From JAQBDA01 sp963709875 (GTDB lineage Bacteria > Chloroflexota > Anaerolineae > Anaerolineales > UBA4823): 64,000 nt of DNA. Each line of letters starts with the position of its first letter. Position 1 is the first letter of the stretch. Position numbers and translations under genes: made by a program. The notes under the pieces were generated by a model, which was not told the DNA's origin, searched no databases, and was given only the letters and a program-made list of their open reading frames with translations. Positions 48,659 to 58,161 of this stretch are shown piece after piece. The stretch is taken from assembly GCA_963709875.1 (NCBI GenBank), contig CAVPYB010000004.1:1-64000 (forward strand). Direction: 5' to 3'.

Positions 48659-48795
48659 CGGGGTAAAATTTCGCCGGCATTCGATTACACATGAAGTTAA
48701 GAAGAATATTGACGGCTGATGGCAATCAAGCTAGAATCAGCCCGCTATACGGCTGGAGTCCACCTGGGAGATACCACCCCAAATAAGGAAATGCA

Positions 48796-49458
48796 ATGAA
48801 TTATATCGTTGTGGGCTGCGGCAGGGTCGGAGCAGAGCTCGCTTTCGCCTTGTTCACGAAAGGACATAAAGTCTCTGTTATCGACCAATCCGCTTCTGCT
48901 TTTCAAAACCTGCATCCCGATTTTAGAGGCCGGGTAATCGAGGGTGATACACTGAATCGGGATGTCCTCGAACGAGCCGGCATTGAAGATGCGGATGGGT
49001 TAGCGACCGTAACCAATTCCGACCCGTTGAACGCAGTTGTCGCTCATATCGCCTGTACCGCGTATAATGTCCCCCGCGTGATCACTCGAAACTACGACCC
49101 CCGATGGAGGACATTGCACGAAGTGTTCTCGCTTCATTTTGTCAGCTCTTCAACATGGGGTGCTGAGAGGATCGAAACGCTGCTGGAATATCCCGGTATC
49201 AATACGCTTCACACCGCCGGAGATGGTAATGTCGTTCTCTTCGAGTTCATCGTACCAGAAGCCTGGGATGGCAAAGAGTTCGGCAGCCTGGTTCCCCCAG
49301 AAAGCTGCACGCTCGTATCCATCACCCATGCAGGTACAGCAACCCGGGCAGATCGAACAACAGCTCTGGTCGCTGGCGATGCTGTCGTTGTAAGTGCAAC
49401 CAAGGGTGGAGTTGGGGTATTTCGCCAACTGCTTGAATCAACCATGGAGGCAGATTAA
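48796..49458 (+). CDS. TrkA-type potassium channel regulator, first copy
   Basis: A 220-residue RCK protein that gates a K+ transporter in response to nucleotides. The Rossmann motif YIVVGCGRVGAELAFALF at the N-terminus, the acidic VIDQSASAF strand end and GDTLNRDVLERAGIEDADG form the TrkA-N (RCK) domain. A TrkA-C domain follows from about residue 145 (FGSLVPPESCTLVSI). AAGGA before ATG 48796 supports the start. It is immediately followed by a second TrkA-like gene, a pairing typical of Chloroflexota, actinobacterial and spirochaete Trk systems. The membrane subunit TrkH/KtrB is not in the window. Confidence 0.9.
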   Translation: MNYIVVGCGRVGAELAFALFTKGHKVSVIDQSASAFQNLHPDFRGRVIEGDTLNRDVLERAGIEDADGLATVTNSDPLNAVVAHIACTAYNVPRVITRNYDPRWRTLHEVFSLHFVSSSTWGAERIETLLEYPGINTLHTAGDGNVVLFEFIVPEAWDGKEFGSLVPPESCTLVSITHAGTATRADRTTALVAGDAVVVSATKGGVGVFRQLLESTMEAD

Positions 49459-50139
49459 ATGTTTGTCCTCATCGTTGGCGGCGGGCGAACCGGAACTCAG
49501 CTGGCTTCCATGCTGCTGCTTCAAAATCACAGCGTACATGTTGTCGAGTACAGACCGGAGATACTCGCCAGAATTCACCGGGAGCTGCCCACTGAAGTGA
49601 TCTTCGAGGGAAGCTATACAGACCATCAAGTATTAGAACAGGCGGGGATCGAGCATGCAGACGTCCTTGCAGCGTGCACGGTCAGCGATGCGGATAATCT
49701 CGCCGCTTGCTACCTGGCTCGCCAGCGTTATAATACCCCCCGCACTATTGCCAGGGTGAACAATCCACGCAATGCCTGGTTATTCGATGATAAATTCCAT
49801 GTGGATGTCTCTCTCAATAACGCAGAGATTATGGCACGCTTGATTGAGGAAGAGATGTCTATGGGAGATATGCTGACACTGTTAAAACTACGCCGGGGTG
49901 ATTACTCCCTTGTCGAAGAAAAGATTCCGCCGCAAGCAAAAGCGATTGGGATGGCCATCAAAGACCTCACGCTGCCCGATAACTGTGTCATCGCAGCCAT
50001 CATCAGGCAAGGCAAGGTTGTCGTCCCGCGTGGAATTACCACATTCGAAGCAGGTGATGAGGTTCTGGCTGTTACGGATCGAGAAGGAGCCCAGCAGCTC
50101 ATCATCCTGTTCAGCCCATTGTCTGTTAATTCAATTTGA
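49459..50139 (+). CDS. TrkA-type potassium channel regulator, second copy
   Basis: A 226-residue RCK protein with FVLIVGGGRTGTQLASMLL, VVEYRPEILARIHRELPTE, YTDHQVLEQAGIEHADVL and ARVNNPRNAWLFDD, then a TrkA-C domain (PPQAKAIGMAIKDLTLPDN, TTFEAGDEVLAVT). Its start abuts the stop of the first copy, and GGAGG lies nine bases before ATG 49459. The two proteins probably form a mixed gating ring. The stop lies inside the -35 region of the rpmH promoter. Confidence 0.9.
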   Translation: MFVLIVGGGRTGTQLASMLLLQNHSVHVVEYRPEILARIHRELPTEVIFEGSYTDHQVLEQAGIEHADVLAACTVSDADNLAACYLARQRYNTPRTIARVNNPRNAWLFDDKFHVDVSLNNAEIMARLIEEEMSMGDMLTLLKLRRGDYSLVEEKIPPQAKAIGMAIKDLTLPDNCVIAAIIRQGKVVVPRGITTFEAGDEVLAVTDREGAQQLIILFSPLSVNSI

Positions 50140-50164
50140 CCTTTTACTGCGCATTGGGTATAAT
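50136..50164 (+). promoter_or_regulatory. Promoter of the rpmH-rnpA cluster
   Basis: TTGACC at 50136-50141 and a perfect TATAAT at 50159-50164 are 17 bases apart. The leader to ATG 50285 is about 115 bases and contains no obvious DnaA box or terminator. Confidence 0.85.
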
Positions 50165-50284
50165 TAAGTTTTGTGGCTCGCCTGGAATTCGCAGTTGGGC
50201 CGAATCTCCGAGAGAGCGTTGTTGCCGGAAAATGGATCAGCATTGAGAGCTGCCTCAGAGATACAACATAGATAAGGTAAAAAC

Positions 50285-50461
50285 ATGCCGAAAAGAACTT
50301 ACCAACCAAAAATTCGACGCCGAGCACGTGTGCATGGTTTTCGCGCCCGGATGTCAACCAAAGGTGGACGCAGAGTCATAAAGAACCGGCGTCTCAAAGG
50401 GCGTCATCGCCTTACCGTGCCGATGAATAATCACGTTAAGAAGGTGAACTGGAACAGCTAG
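50285..50461 (+). CDS. rpmH: 50S ribosomal protein L34
   Basis: A 58-residue, strongly basic protein. MPKRTYQPKIRRRARVHGF opens it, and RARMSTKGGRRVIKNRRLK with GRHRLTV complete the L34 core. About 13 extra residues (PMNNHVKKVNWNS) follow the usual end. It is the first gene of the rpmH-rnpA-yidD-yidC cluster. A weak GATAAGG site lies before ATG 50285. Confidence 0.96.
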   Translation: MPKRTYQPKIRRRARVHGFRARMSTKGGRRVIKNRRLKGRHRLTVPMNNHVKKVNWNS

Positions 50462-50523
50462 ATTTCCGTGATTATTTTACTCCGACATTTTCATGGCAAG
50501 CTTGACCAGCAGAATTCCCCAGG

Positions 50524-50862
50524 GTGAAGCGCAGATATCGACTGACCAGATCGGCCGACTTCAAGCGGGTGAGGCGTCTTGGAAAGGCTTTTCCTCACCC
50601 GCTTATCGTGCTGATAGCCCACCCAAATGATCTACTGTACAGCCGATTTGCGGTTGCAGCCGGTCGAACCGTAGGAAATGCAGTGAAACGCAATCGGGCG
50701 AAGCGATTACTTCGTGAAGTACTCAATATATGCCTGCCTGAAATCTCATCAGGTTGGGATATTATCCTTATCGCCCGCCAGCCTATGTCTGCTGCCAGCT
50801 TCTCCCAGACCAAAGAAGCGGTCAGGAGTTTGTGCCAACAGTCTGGTTTAATGACCGAATAG
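50524..50862 (+). CDS. rnpA: Ribonuclease P protein component
   Basis: RnpA is the protein subunit of RNase P, which trims tRNA 5' ends. The 112-residue protein has RYRLTRSADFKRVRRLGKAF, the central FAVAAGRTVGNAVKRNRAKRLLRE with the RNR motif, and SGWDIILIARQPM. It starts with GTG 50524, 62 bases after rpmH, the standard order. It is intact and of normal length. Confidence 0.95.
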   Translation: MKRRYRLTRSADFKRVRRLGKAFPHPLIVLIAHPNDLLYSRFAVAAGRTVGNAVKRNRAKRLLREVLNICLPEISSGWDIILIARQPMSAASFSQTKEAVRSLCQQSGLMTE

Positions 50863-50873
50863 CCGGATACATC

Positions 50874-51152
50874 TTGTCCGACCACGATTACCCCTCCGAG
50901 CCCAAATTGCGCGACTTGCCGTTAAATATTTTCAATTTGCCGCGCATAGTGCTCCTGGGATCGATCCGTTTATACCAGAAGACACTCTCGCGTGGATTAC
51001 CAGCCAATTCCTGCCGCTTCTATCCATCATGCTCACATTATGGCTACCAGGCAATATATAAACACGGCGTAATCAAGGGCAGCCTGATGGCGGCATGGCG
51101 GATACTGCGTTGTAATCCCTTCAACCCTGGTGGCTACGATCCAGTGCCGTGA
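50874..51152 (+). CDS. yidD: Membrane protein insertion efficiency factor YidD
   Basis: YidD assists YidC in inserting membrane proteins. The family core is complete: GSIRLYQKTLSRGLPANSCR, FYPSCSHYGYQAIYKHG, and WRILRCNPFNPGGYDPVP. The start is uncertain because no ATG lies in the right place; TTG 50874, 12 bases after the rnpA stop, gives 92 residues, and later TTG codons would give a more typical 75-80. The gene order rnpA-yidD-yidC supports the call. Confidence 0.92.
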   Translation: MSDHDYPSEPKLRDLPLNIFNLPRIVLLGSIRLYQKTLSRGLPANSCRFYPSCSHYGYQAIYKHGVIKGSLMAAWRILRCNPFNPGGYDPVP

Positions 51153-51179
51153 GCCAGCGACCAAATATATAAAACCAAA

Positions 51180-52291
51180 ATGATTGGAAATATGAAAATC
51201 AAACCAATGAGAAACAAATCGATTGCAATAATCATCTTCTTGCTGCTGTTGGTGGCGGTGCTGAGCAGGTTGTGCCGGCGGCGCTGGACGTGCTGCTTCG
51301 AGCTGGCCAGGATTGAGCGCCGACTCCGAGACCGCATATGTAGCATACAACAACTTCGTCTACGCCATCAATCTGGGCAATGGTGTCGAAAAATGGCGCT
51401 TTCCTCTGGAAGGGGATAACAAAGTCTCCTTCTTCGCATCTCCCACACATTCATCAGATGGTCAGCTGCTGGTGGGTGATTTTAACAACACCCTGCACAG
51501 CCTGAACCTGAGCCTCAGGGCAGGAAAACTGGGCTTTTACAGTGGCGACTGATCGATATATTGGCAGTCCTCTCGAAAAGGATGGCACCATTTTTGCCCC
51601 CAATGCGGGCAATCAAATATACGCCCTGAATGCTAATGGCAGCCAACTGTGGGAGTTTACAACCGGTGGGCCGTTATGGGCACAGCCCACGACCAGTTTT
51701 GATTGCGATTGTATATATCTCCCATCGATGGATCACTCTCTTTATGCATTAAATGCACAAAATGGTACTCAAGAATGGAAATCAGAAAGTTTCGGAGGCT
51801 CGATCGTTGGCACTCCGGCAATCAGCCCTGATGGTGAGACCATCTACGTCGGCACGTTTGGAAATCAGGTTATGGCGGTCAGCGCCAGTAATGGAAGCGT
51901 GATCTGGGAGGCCGCGACGAATGACTTCGTTTGGGGCGGACCCGTACTCACTGGCGAGCGTATTTATGCAACTGACCAGAGCGGGATGGTATACTCATTT
52001 GATGCGCGTAATGGAAACAAAGTATGGGAGTACCAGTCCGACGGAAAAATCATCAGCTCGCCCCTCGTCACCGAGGATACAATATTTATCGGGACCGAAA
52101 ACGGCACTCTCTATGCCCTGGATATGGAGAGCAATATCCGCTGGACCAAGCAGTTCACCGGTAAATTATATACAACCCCAGTTCTTGGTGGTGATGCGAT
52201 CCTGGTCGCTTCAACGGATAGCGATGAGCTGGTATACGCGCTGGACCACAACGGAAACCCGAAGTGGACATTCATCCCGGCAGATAAATAA
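51180..52291 (+). CDS. BamB-like PQQ-repeat propeller lipoprotein (two frameshifts)
   Basis: Reading across frame changes near 51268 and 51525 gives a protein of about 370 residues. It has a lipoprotein signal (IAIIIFLLLLVAVLS, then GC at the lipobox in the corrected frame), followed by eight or so WD-like PQQ-binding repeats of the form YALNxxNGxxxWxF, such as VYAINLGNGVEKWRFPL, IYALNANGSQLWEFTTGG and VYALDHNGNPKWTF. The fold matches BamB and outer-surface propellers. Its place between yidD and yidC suggests a role in membrane protein insertion or quality control, but this is inference. Confidence 0.85.
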
Positions 52292-52304
52292 ACGGAATTG
52301 AGAT

Positions 52305-53087
52305 ATGTGGGATACCCTAATCATCAACCCAATGGTAAATACCTTGATTGGTATTTACGCGGTACTAAGCCAAATATTCGGCCCGGAAAACATGTTCGGG
52401 CTGGCAATTATCTTCTTCACGATTTTGATCCGCCTGATCACCTATCCGCTCACCATCCAGCAAATGAAGAGCGCAGCCGCGATGCAGGATATGCAAAAAT
52501 CGAAAAAATGGCAGGATATTCAGAAAAAATACAAAGATAACCGTGAAAAATTGTCTCAGGAACAGATGGCGCTATATAAGGAGATGGGAGTCAACCCATT
52601 TGGTTCCTGCCTGCCGACAATCATCCAATTTCCGATTATCATTGGCCTATACCAGGCAGTCATTCGCGCCCTGGCAGTTACTCCGAAAGAGCTGCTTGAC
52701 CTGACCAAGCACATCTACCCCATCATCGATGGTGCAAAGCTGATCCCTTTGAACAACCAGTTTCTTTGGATGAACCTGAGCCAGCCGGAGAGGCTGTATA
52801 TCTTCGGTATCGGCATTCCCCTGTTGGCGATCATTGTGGTGATCACAACCTATATGCAATCGAAGGTGATGACACCAACAGCACAGACAGGCGAGCAAGG
52901 CGCCCAAATATCCCAGGCAATGAATCTATATATGCCGTTCTTGATGGGATGGCTGGCTTATTCCTTTGCAGCTGGGCTGGCATTGTATTTTGTCACCAGC
53001 AATATCATCGGGATCCTGCAATATGCCGCCATGGGCAAAGTCACTTGGAGCAACTTGATCCCTGCGCGATTGAGAAAGGCGCGTTAA
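52305..53087 (+). CDS. yidC: Membrane protein insertase YidC/Oxa1
   Basis: YidC inserts and folds inner-membrane proteins. The 260-residue protein is of the short Gram-positive/Oxa1 type without the large periplasmic domain. Its first conserved span GLAIIFFTILIRLITYPLTI includes the hydrophilic-groove Arg. A basic coiled-coil loop (KKWQDIQKKYKDNREKLSQE) follows, then NPFGSCLPTIIQFPIIIGLYQ and the last spans with FAAGLALYFVTSNIIGILQ. The start 13 bases after the PQQ gene and the ATG/TAA overlap with jag indicate one operon. Confidence 0.95.
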   Translation: MWDTLIINPMVNTLIGIYAVLSQIFGPENMFGLAIIFFTILIRLITYPLTIQQMKSAAAMQDMQKSKKWQDIQKKYKDNREKLSQEQMALYKEMGVNPFGSCLPTIIQFPIIIGLYQAVIRALAVTPKELLDLTKHIYPIIDGAKLIPLNNQFLWMNLSQPERLYIFGIGIPLLAIIVVITTYMQSKVMTPTAQTGEQGAQISQAMNLYMPFLMGWLAYSFAAGLALYFVTSNIIGILQYAAMGKVTWSNLIPARLRKAR

Positions 53088-53917
53088 TGAACCAGGACAG
53101 CAATAATTTCAAAGAGGTTGACATGGAGAATCGTGCTACGCTAGAGGTCATTGCTCCGACGGTAGAGGAAGCGATATCAAAGGGGGTCAGCGAATTAGGT
53201 GTATCCGAAGATGCTGTAGACGTCGAAATATTGGACACCGGCAGCCGCGGGTTGCTTGGGATCGGAACCAGGCAGGCGAGGATCCGGCTGCTCGTCAAAG
53301 CGAACCATCCGCAGGAGACGAAACCGGATGCGACGCAGGACACCAGCATCTCGGAGCTTGAAGTTCAAGACCCCGATGATGAACCCGAGACTGTAGATGA
53401 CAGCCTGGAAGCCCCAGCAGATGATGAAGTGAGTACGACCTCCAGCGATGATATCACGCTCTACGTAGCACGAGAAACTGTAGTTGAGCTCCTAGAAAAA
53501 ATGAAGGTGCGCGCCACTGTAAGATCATATTATGGCGAGCCTGAGGATATTCGCGATCGGGTGCCCGTCTGTGTCGATATTCTTGGTGAGGACTTGAGTA
53601 TCTTAATTGGCAGGCAGGCAGAGACGTTGAACGCACTGCAGTATATCTCCAGCTTGATCGTCGGCAAAGAACTGGGACATTCCATTCCTTTGGTGATCGA
53701 TGTCGAAGGCTACCGCAAGCGGCGCACTCAGCAGTTGAAATACCTGGCGCGCCGTATGGCGGATCAGGCTGTCAAGTCAGGACGCAGGCAGGTACTGGAG
53801 CCGATGCCGGCTAATGAACGCCGGATTATCCATATCGAGCTGCGTGATAACCCCGATGTAACCACCGAAAGCATCGGTGAAGAGCCGCGCCGGAAGGTAA
53901 CCATAAATCCCGAATAG
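53087..53917 (+). CDS. jag: Jag/KhpB RNA-binding protein
   Basis: Jag (KhpB/EloR) is an RNA-binding protein linked to cell elongation and YidC. The 276-residue protein has the N-terminal Jag domain (ATLEVIAPTVEEAISKGVSE and DTGSRGLLGIGTRQARI), an acidic linker (residues 90-125), a KH domain with ILIGRQAETLNALQYI, and an R3H domain with ARRMADQAVKSGRR and MPANERRIIHIEL. ATG 53087 overlaps the yidC stop. ATG 53123, with AAAGAGG nine bases before it, is an equally good start and would remove 12 residues. Confidence 0.93.
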   Translation: MNQDSNNFKEVDMENRATLEVIAPTVEEAISKGVSELGVSEDAVDVEILDTGSRGLLGIGTRQARIRLLVKANHPQETKPDATQDTSISELEVQDPDDEPETVDDSLEAPADDEVSTTSSDDITLYVARETVVELLEKMKVRATVRSYYGEPEDIRDRVPVCVDILGEDLSILIGRQAETLNALQYISSLIVGKELGHSIPLVIDVEGYRKRRTQQLKYLARRMADQAVKSGRRQVLEPMPANERRIIHIELRDNPDVTTESIGEEPRRKVTINPE

Positions 53918-54019
53918 AACTTTCGATACACCTGCCTTACCGAATGCGATGACTATACGCTTGATGTTTGAGCTGTGGGCATCGCATTTTTACTGGCGTC
54001 TATCGTGTATAATTCAGGA

Positions 54020-54868
54020 ATGCGCTATATTACACCCCTCGCACCCGTTGATTACCTGCTCATTGGTCACCTATCGGTAGACGTCACCCCGCGAGGATCA
54101 CGAATCGGGGGGACAGCCGCATATGCGGCTTTGACAGCGCAAGCGCTGGGCTTACGAGTAGGTATCGTTACCTCCTGGGCAGCTGAAGTGTCGGCTGGCA
54201 CATTAGACGGGATACCGATCATCAATCTCCCAGCCGAAAAAAGTACTACATTCGAAAATGTCTATTCCAAGCAAGGGCGTCTCCAGTATATCCATCATGT
54301 CGCTCCGAGCATCCATATGAATGCCATTCCCGATCCATGGCATAATGCGCCCATCGTCCACCTGGCTCCGATTGCCCAAGAGGTAGATCCGGCGCTTGTG
54401 CGCAGTTTTCCAACAGCCTTGATCGGGGTTACACCTCAAGGATGGCTGCGCACTTGGGACAGCACAAAACGGGTCTCCACAACCGAGTGGCCTGAATCAT
54501 CCTTTGTGCTCGAGCGTGTCGGGGCAGCTGTGCTCAGCGCAGAGGACATCGGTGGAGATGAAGCCCGTATCGATGAGTTAGCCGCCGCATCCCGGGTGCT
54601 AGCTATTACCGAGTCCGCTGATGGTACACGGCTGTATTGGAATGGTGATGTCAGGCGGTTCAGACCGCCAGAAGTCGATGAAGTAGATGCCTCCGGTGCC
54701 GGGGATATATTTGCTGCTGCTTTCTTCATCCGTCTGTACACAACACGCGACCCATGGGAAGCAGCCAGGTTTGCCACGCTCCTGGCCGCTTTTTCGGTGA
54801 CTCGAACCGGTTTGGACAGCATACCTACCCCGGATGAGATTCAGGAATGCACGGTAGAGGTCACCTGA
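54020..54868 (+). CDS. PfkB-family carbohydrate or nucleoside kinase
   Basis: A 282-residue ribokinase-fold protein. The N-terminus has VDYLLIGHLSVDVTPRGSR and IGGTAAYAALTAQALGLRVG, and the C-terminal signature EVDASGAGDIFAAAFFIRL contains the catalytic Asp and the anion hole. The sequence is shorter and more divergent in the middle than ribokinase, so the substrate is unknown. TATAAT at 54008-54013 sits six bases before ATG 54020, so the transcript is probably leaderless; the open frame to 53975 lies upstream of that box. The stop is one base before parA. Confidence 0.85.
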   Translation: MRYITPLAPVDYLLIGHLSVDVTPRGSRIGGTAAYAALTAQALGLRVGIVTSWAAEVSAGTLDGIPIINLPAEKSTTFENVYSKQGRLQYIHHVAPSIHMNAIPDPWHNAPIVHLAPIAQEVDPALVRSFPTALIGVTPQGWLRTWDSTKRVSTTEWPESSFVLERVGAAVLSAEDIGGDEARIDELAAASRVLAITESADGTRLYWNGDVRRFRPPEVDEVDASGAGDIFAAAFFIRLYTTRDPWEAARFATLLAAFSVTRTGLDSIPTPDEIQECTVEVT

Positions 54869-54869
54869 A

Positions 54870-55661
54870 ATGGGGTATATCTACACCCTGGTCAACCAGA
54901 AGGGCGGCGTAGGCAAGACCACTACAGCGATAAACCTAGGTGCGTACCTGGCATATTATGGGCAGCGGGTTCTGATCGTTGACCTGGATCCGCAGGCAAA
55001 TGCCACCTCCAGCTTGAAGATCGACAAGAACACGATCCGGGGTGGAACATACGAAGCACTGATACGGTCTTCCACCGCCAGCCACCACATCTTACACAAT
55101 CCCCGTTTGAAGATATCCTTGCTTCCCTCCTCGCCTGCACTGGCAGGAGCGGAGGTCGAGCTGGTCGGCGAGCTGGCGCGTGAGTTGCGCCTCAAAAAAG
55201 CGATCGATCCAATCTCTGACCGATATGATTATATTTTGATTGACTGCCCGCCCTCATTGGGACTGCTCACATTGAACGGTATTATTGCTGCCAAGGATGG
55301 TGTGATTATCCCGGTGCAGTGTGAATACCTGGCCTTGGAAGGTCTCAGCCAGCTGACCCAGACCCTGAATCGTGTGCGGGGAGCAGTATTTCCAGATCTG
55401 GCAATATTTGGACTGGTCCTGACGATGTTTGATGGACGCACCAACCTGGCGAATGATGTCGTCACGGAAGTGCGCCGCTATTTTCCCGACCGTGTATTCG
55501 AGAGCATCATTCCACGCAGCGTACGCCTGGCAGAAGCACCTTCACACGGGCAGCCCATTTCGGTATATGCTCCACAGTCCAGCGGTGCGCTGGCTCATGC
55601 TGCGCTCGCCAGAGAGGTTCTGGCGATAAACGGTGTTCAAATCCCGGTCTTACAGGTCTGA
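54870..55661 (+). CDS. parA: Chromosome partitioning ATPase ParA/Soj
   Basis: ParA forms ATP-dependent dimers on DNA that move ParB-parS complexes. The 263-residue protein has the deviant Walker A VNQKGGVGKTTTAINLG with both lysines, the Walker A' aspartate in VDLDPQANAT, and IDCPPSLGLLTLNGI. The GLVLTMFDGRTNLANDV and ESIIPRSVRLAEAPSHG segments are typical of chromosomal Soj. It starts right after the PfkB gene and stops two bases before parB, so the three genes are likely one operon. Confidence 0.96.
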   Translation: MGYIYTLVNQKGGVGKTTTAINLGAYLAYYGQRVLIVDLDPQANATSSLKIDKNTIRGGTYEALIRSSTASHHILHNPRLKISLLPSSPALAGAEVELVGELARELRLKKAIDPISDRYDYILIDCPPSLGLLTLNGIIAAKDGVIIPVQCEYLALEGLSQLTQTLNRVRGAVFPDLAIFGLVLTMFDGRTNLANDVVTEVRRYFPDRVFESIIPRSVRLAEAPSHGQPISVYAPQSSGALAHAALAREVLAINGVQIPVLQV

Positions 55662-55663
55662 AT

Positions 55664-56522
55664 ATGACAAGGAAATTTGGTCTCGGGCGTGGTCTTGATG
55701 CATTAATCCCCGGGGGAGATACCCCTCCACCATCGGGCGTGCTTAACATCCCGCTGTCCAGCATATCTCCAAATCCCAGGCAGCCTCGCACCCATTTCGA
55801 TGAGGAAGAAATTTCCGAGCTGGCGGCATCAATACTCGAGCATGGAGTGATCCAGCCGGTTATCGTATCGCAAGACGAGGATGAGTCAAAGTATGTGTTG
55901 ATCGCCGGAGAGCGCCGGTGGATTGCCGCCCAACATGCCGGGTTGGAGTCCATCCCTGCCATCGTCAGGCAGGTCAATGAACAGCAGCAGATCGAGCTGG
56001 CTTTGATTGAAAACGTTCAGCGCTCAGACCTCAACCCGCTCGAAGCCGCCGAAGCGTACCGCCAGCTCAACGAGGAATTCGGTCTCTCCCACGATGCGAT
56101 ATCTGCACGAGTTGGTAAAAGCCGTACGGCGATCACGAACACACTGCGGTTGTTGAAACTCCCCGCAGAAGTTAAAAAAGCACTCATCGAGAGCCGCATC
56201 ACTGAAGGTCATGCACGTGCACTGCTTTCCTTACCCACAGCCCAAAGTCAAATCGCTGCATTGCAGACCATCCTTGCGAAGGACCTGACAGTCCGACAGA
56301 CTGAGCAATTGGTTAAACACCTGACCGGGGAGAAAGCAGGAAATTTCCGCTAAACCAGATACTCCGCCTGAGATCGTCGCCATTGAAGAAGTGCTTCGCA
56401 CCCACCTGGGAACCCGGGTCAAAGTCAACCAGCGCAAGAAAGGTGGCAGCATCGTCATCTCGTACTATTCTTCCGAAGAGCTGAATTCGATCCTCGATCT
56501 GCTCCTTGGAGAAGATCAGTAG
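55664..56522 (+). CDS. parB: Chromosome partitioning protein ParB (one frameshift near the C-terminus)
   Basis: ParB is a CTP-dependent clamp loaded at parS sites. MTRKFGLGRGLDALIPG opens the protein. The CTP-binding ParB/Srx domain holds NPRQPRTHFDEEE and LIAGERRWIAAQ (GERRxRA-like), followed by ELALIENVQRSDLNPLE and the helix-turn-helix SARVGKSRTAITNTLRLLKL. The frame stops at 56353, but the C-terminal dimerisation domain continues in another frame (PEIVAIEEVLRTHLGTRVKV, then ILDLLLGEDQ) to TAG 56520. A single-base error near 56340 is likely. Confidence 0.94.
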
Positions 56523-56527
56523 TATCT

Positions 56528-58134
56528 ATGCGGGGCTATCCATCCTTGCTAGCTCTATATAACGCCAATATCATCACTCTACACCAGGCCCATCCACGGG
56601 TCCAGGCATTGTTGATCTTGGGTGATCGCATTATTGCCATCGGAGACAACCAGACGATCCTGTCCCGAGTGGGTGACGACGCCTCTACACACGACTTGTC
56701 TGGGAAGACCATTCTACCTGGTTTGATAGACGCTCACATCCATCTCCAGCAATTCGCTTTAGGGTTGCATAAGGTCGATTGCGAGACAACCAGTAAAGAT
56801 CGATGCCTGCAGCGGGTGGCAGAACGGGCAGCAAATCTACCACGTGGAGAATGGATCTTGGGACATGGCTGGAACCAGACTGAATGGAAATGCTGGGTTC
56901 GGCACGGCTGCAGAACTTGATCGCGTCGCTCCCGCATAATCCTGTTTACCTGACCGCAAAGTCACTACATGCTGGCTGGGCAAACACGCTTGCATTGACG
57001 CCTTGCCAGCATTACATCCCAGACACCTGACCCTCCCGGTGGGCGAATAGGCATTGCCAGCGATGGTCAGCCGGATGGCATCTTGTATGAAAATGCGATG
57101 GAACTGGTCGCCCGCCAGATACCAGAACCAGGTGCTGAACCAGATCGCCGATGCCATAGAAAAAGCGCAGTCTATCTTATTGGAATATGGGATTACCGGT
57201 GTACACGACTTCGACCGCAGTAAATGCTTTCAAGCTCTTCAGAGGCTGAATGAATTACGGCAGGCTGGCTGTGAGAGTTGTAAAGAGCATCCCTCTTGAA
57301 GACCTTCCGCATGCGATAGCCATCGGTTTGCAAAGCGGATTTGGGGATGATTTTTTGAAGCTCGGGGGGATTAAAGCCTTCTCTGACGGAGCGCTCGGTC
57401 CGAGAACCGCTGCAATGCTGCAGCCGTACGACGGAGAGCCGGAGAACCGAGGCATGCTCTTGTTAGATCGTGAGGAGCTTGCGGAATATCGGCCGGCAGG
57501 CCGCCGCTCATGGCCTCAGCATGGTTGTGCACGCAATCGGCGACCGCGCCAATCACGAAGTGCTGGCTGCTATGGCTCAGATACGGGAACATGAAAGAAA
57601 AGCTGTCCATTGAGCCGCTCAGACACCGTATCGAGCACGTGCAGCTGATCCACCCCGAGGATGCTCACCGCCTGGCAGAACTGAACATCATCGCATCCAT
57701 GCAGCCCATCCACGCCACCTCCGATATGCGGATGGCAGACCGGTATTGGGGGAAGCGGTCAGGCCAGGCGTATGGCTGGCGGACTCAACTCGACCACGGC
57801 GCAGTCCTGGCATTTGGGTCGGATGCACCGGTTGAGTCGCCGAACCCATTCTGGGGACTGCATGCCGCGGTAACCCGACAGAGAGCTGACCAGTCGCCAT
57901 CTCCTGACGGCTGGTATCCCGAGCAAAAAATCGATTTAACTCAGGCTCTGTATGCTTACACATCCGGGGCGGCATATGCCGGCGGATGGGAATCCCAGCT
58001 TGGTAAGATTGCTCCCAGGGTATCTCGCAGATCTGATTGTCCTTGAAAAAGACCCTTATAAGGTTGAATTAAATGAATTACGGGACTTGCGTCCCGTATC
58101 AACGATGGTATCCGGTAAATGGGTATCCGAATAA
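56528..58134 (+). pseudogene. YtcJ-like amidohydrolase (several frameshifts)
   Basis: Across at least five frames one can rebuild an Amidohydro_3 (YtcJ-like) protein of about 530 residues. The pieces are ALLILGDRIIAIGDN, TILPGLIDAHIHLQQFAL with the metal-binding HxH, GEWILGHGWNQTEW, LEYGITGVHDFD, LGGIKAFSDGALGPRTAAM, HRIEHVQLIHPEDAHRLAE, LAFGSDAPVESPNPFWG and finally GYLADLIVLEKDPYKVE. Breaks fall near 56890, 57020, 57260, 57500-57590 and 58010. The enzyme would hydrolyse C-N bonds of an unknown substrate. Conserved pieces throughout suggest sequence errors, although the density is higher than in most genes after 6 kb. Confidence 0.82.
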
Positions 58135-58161
58135 AAGCCAGTCGTACCCCCCCAATATCAC

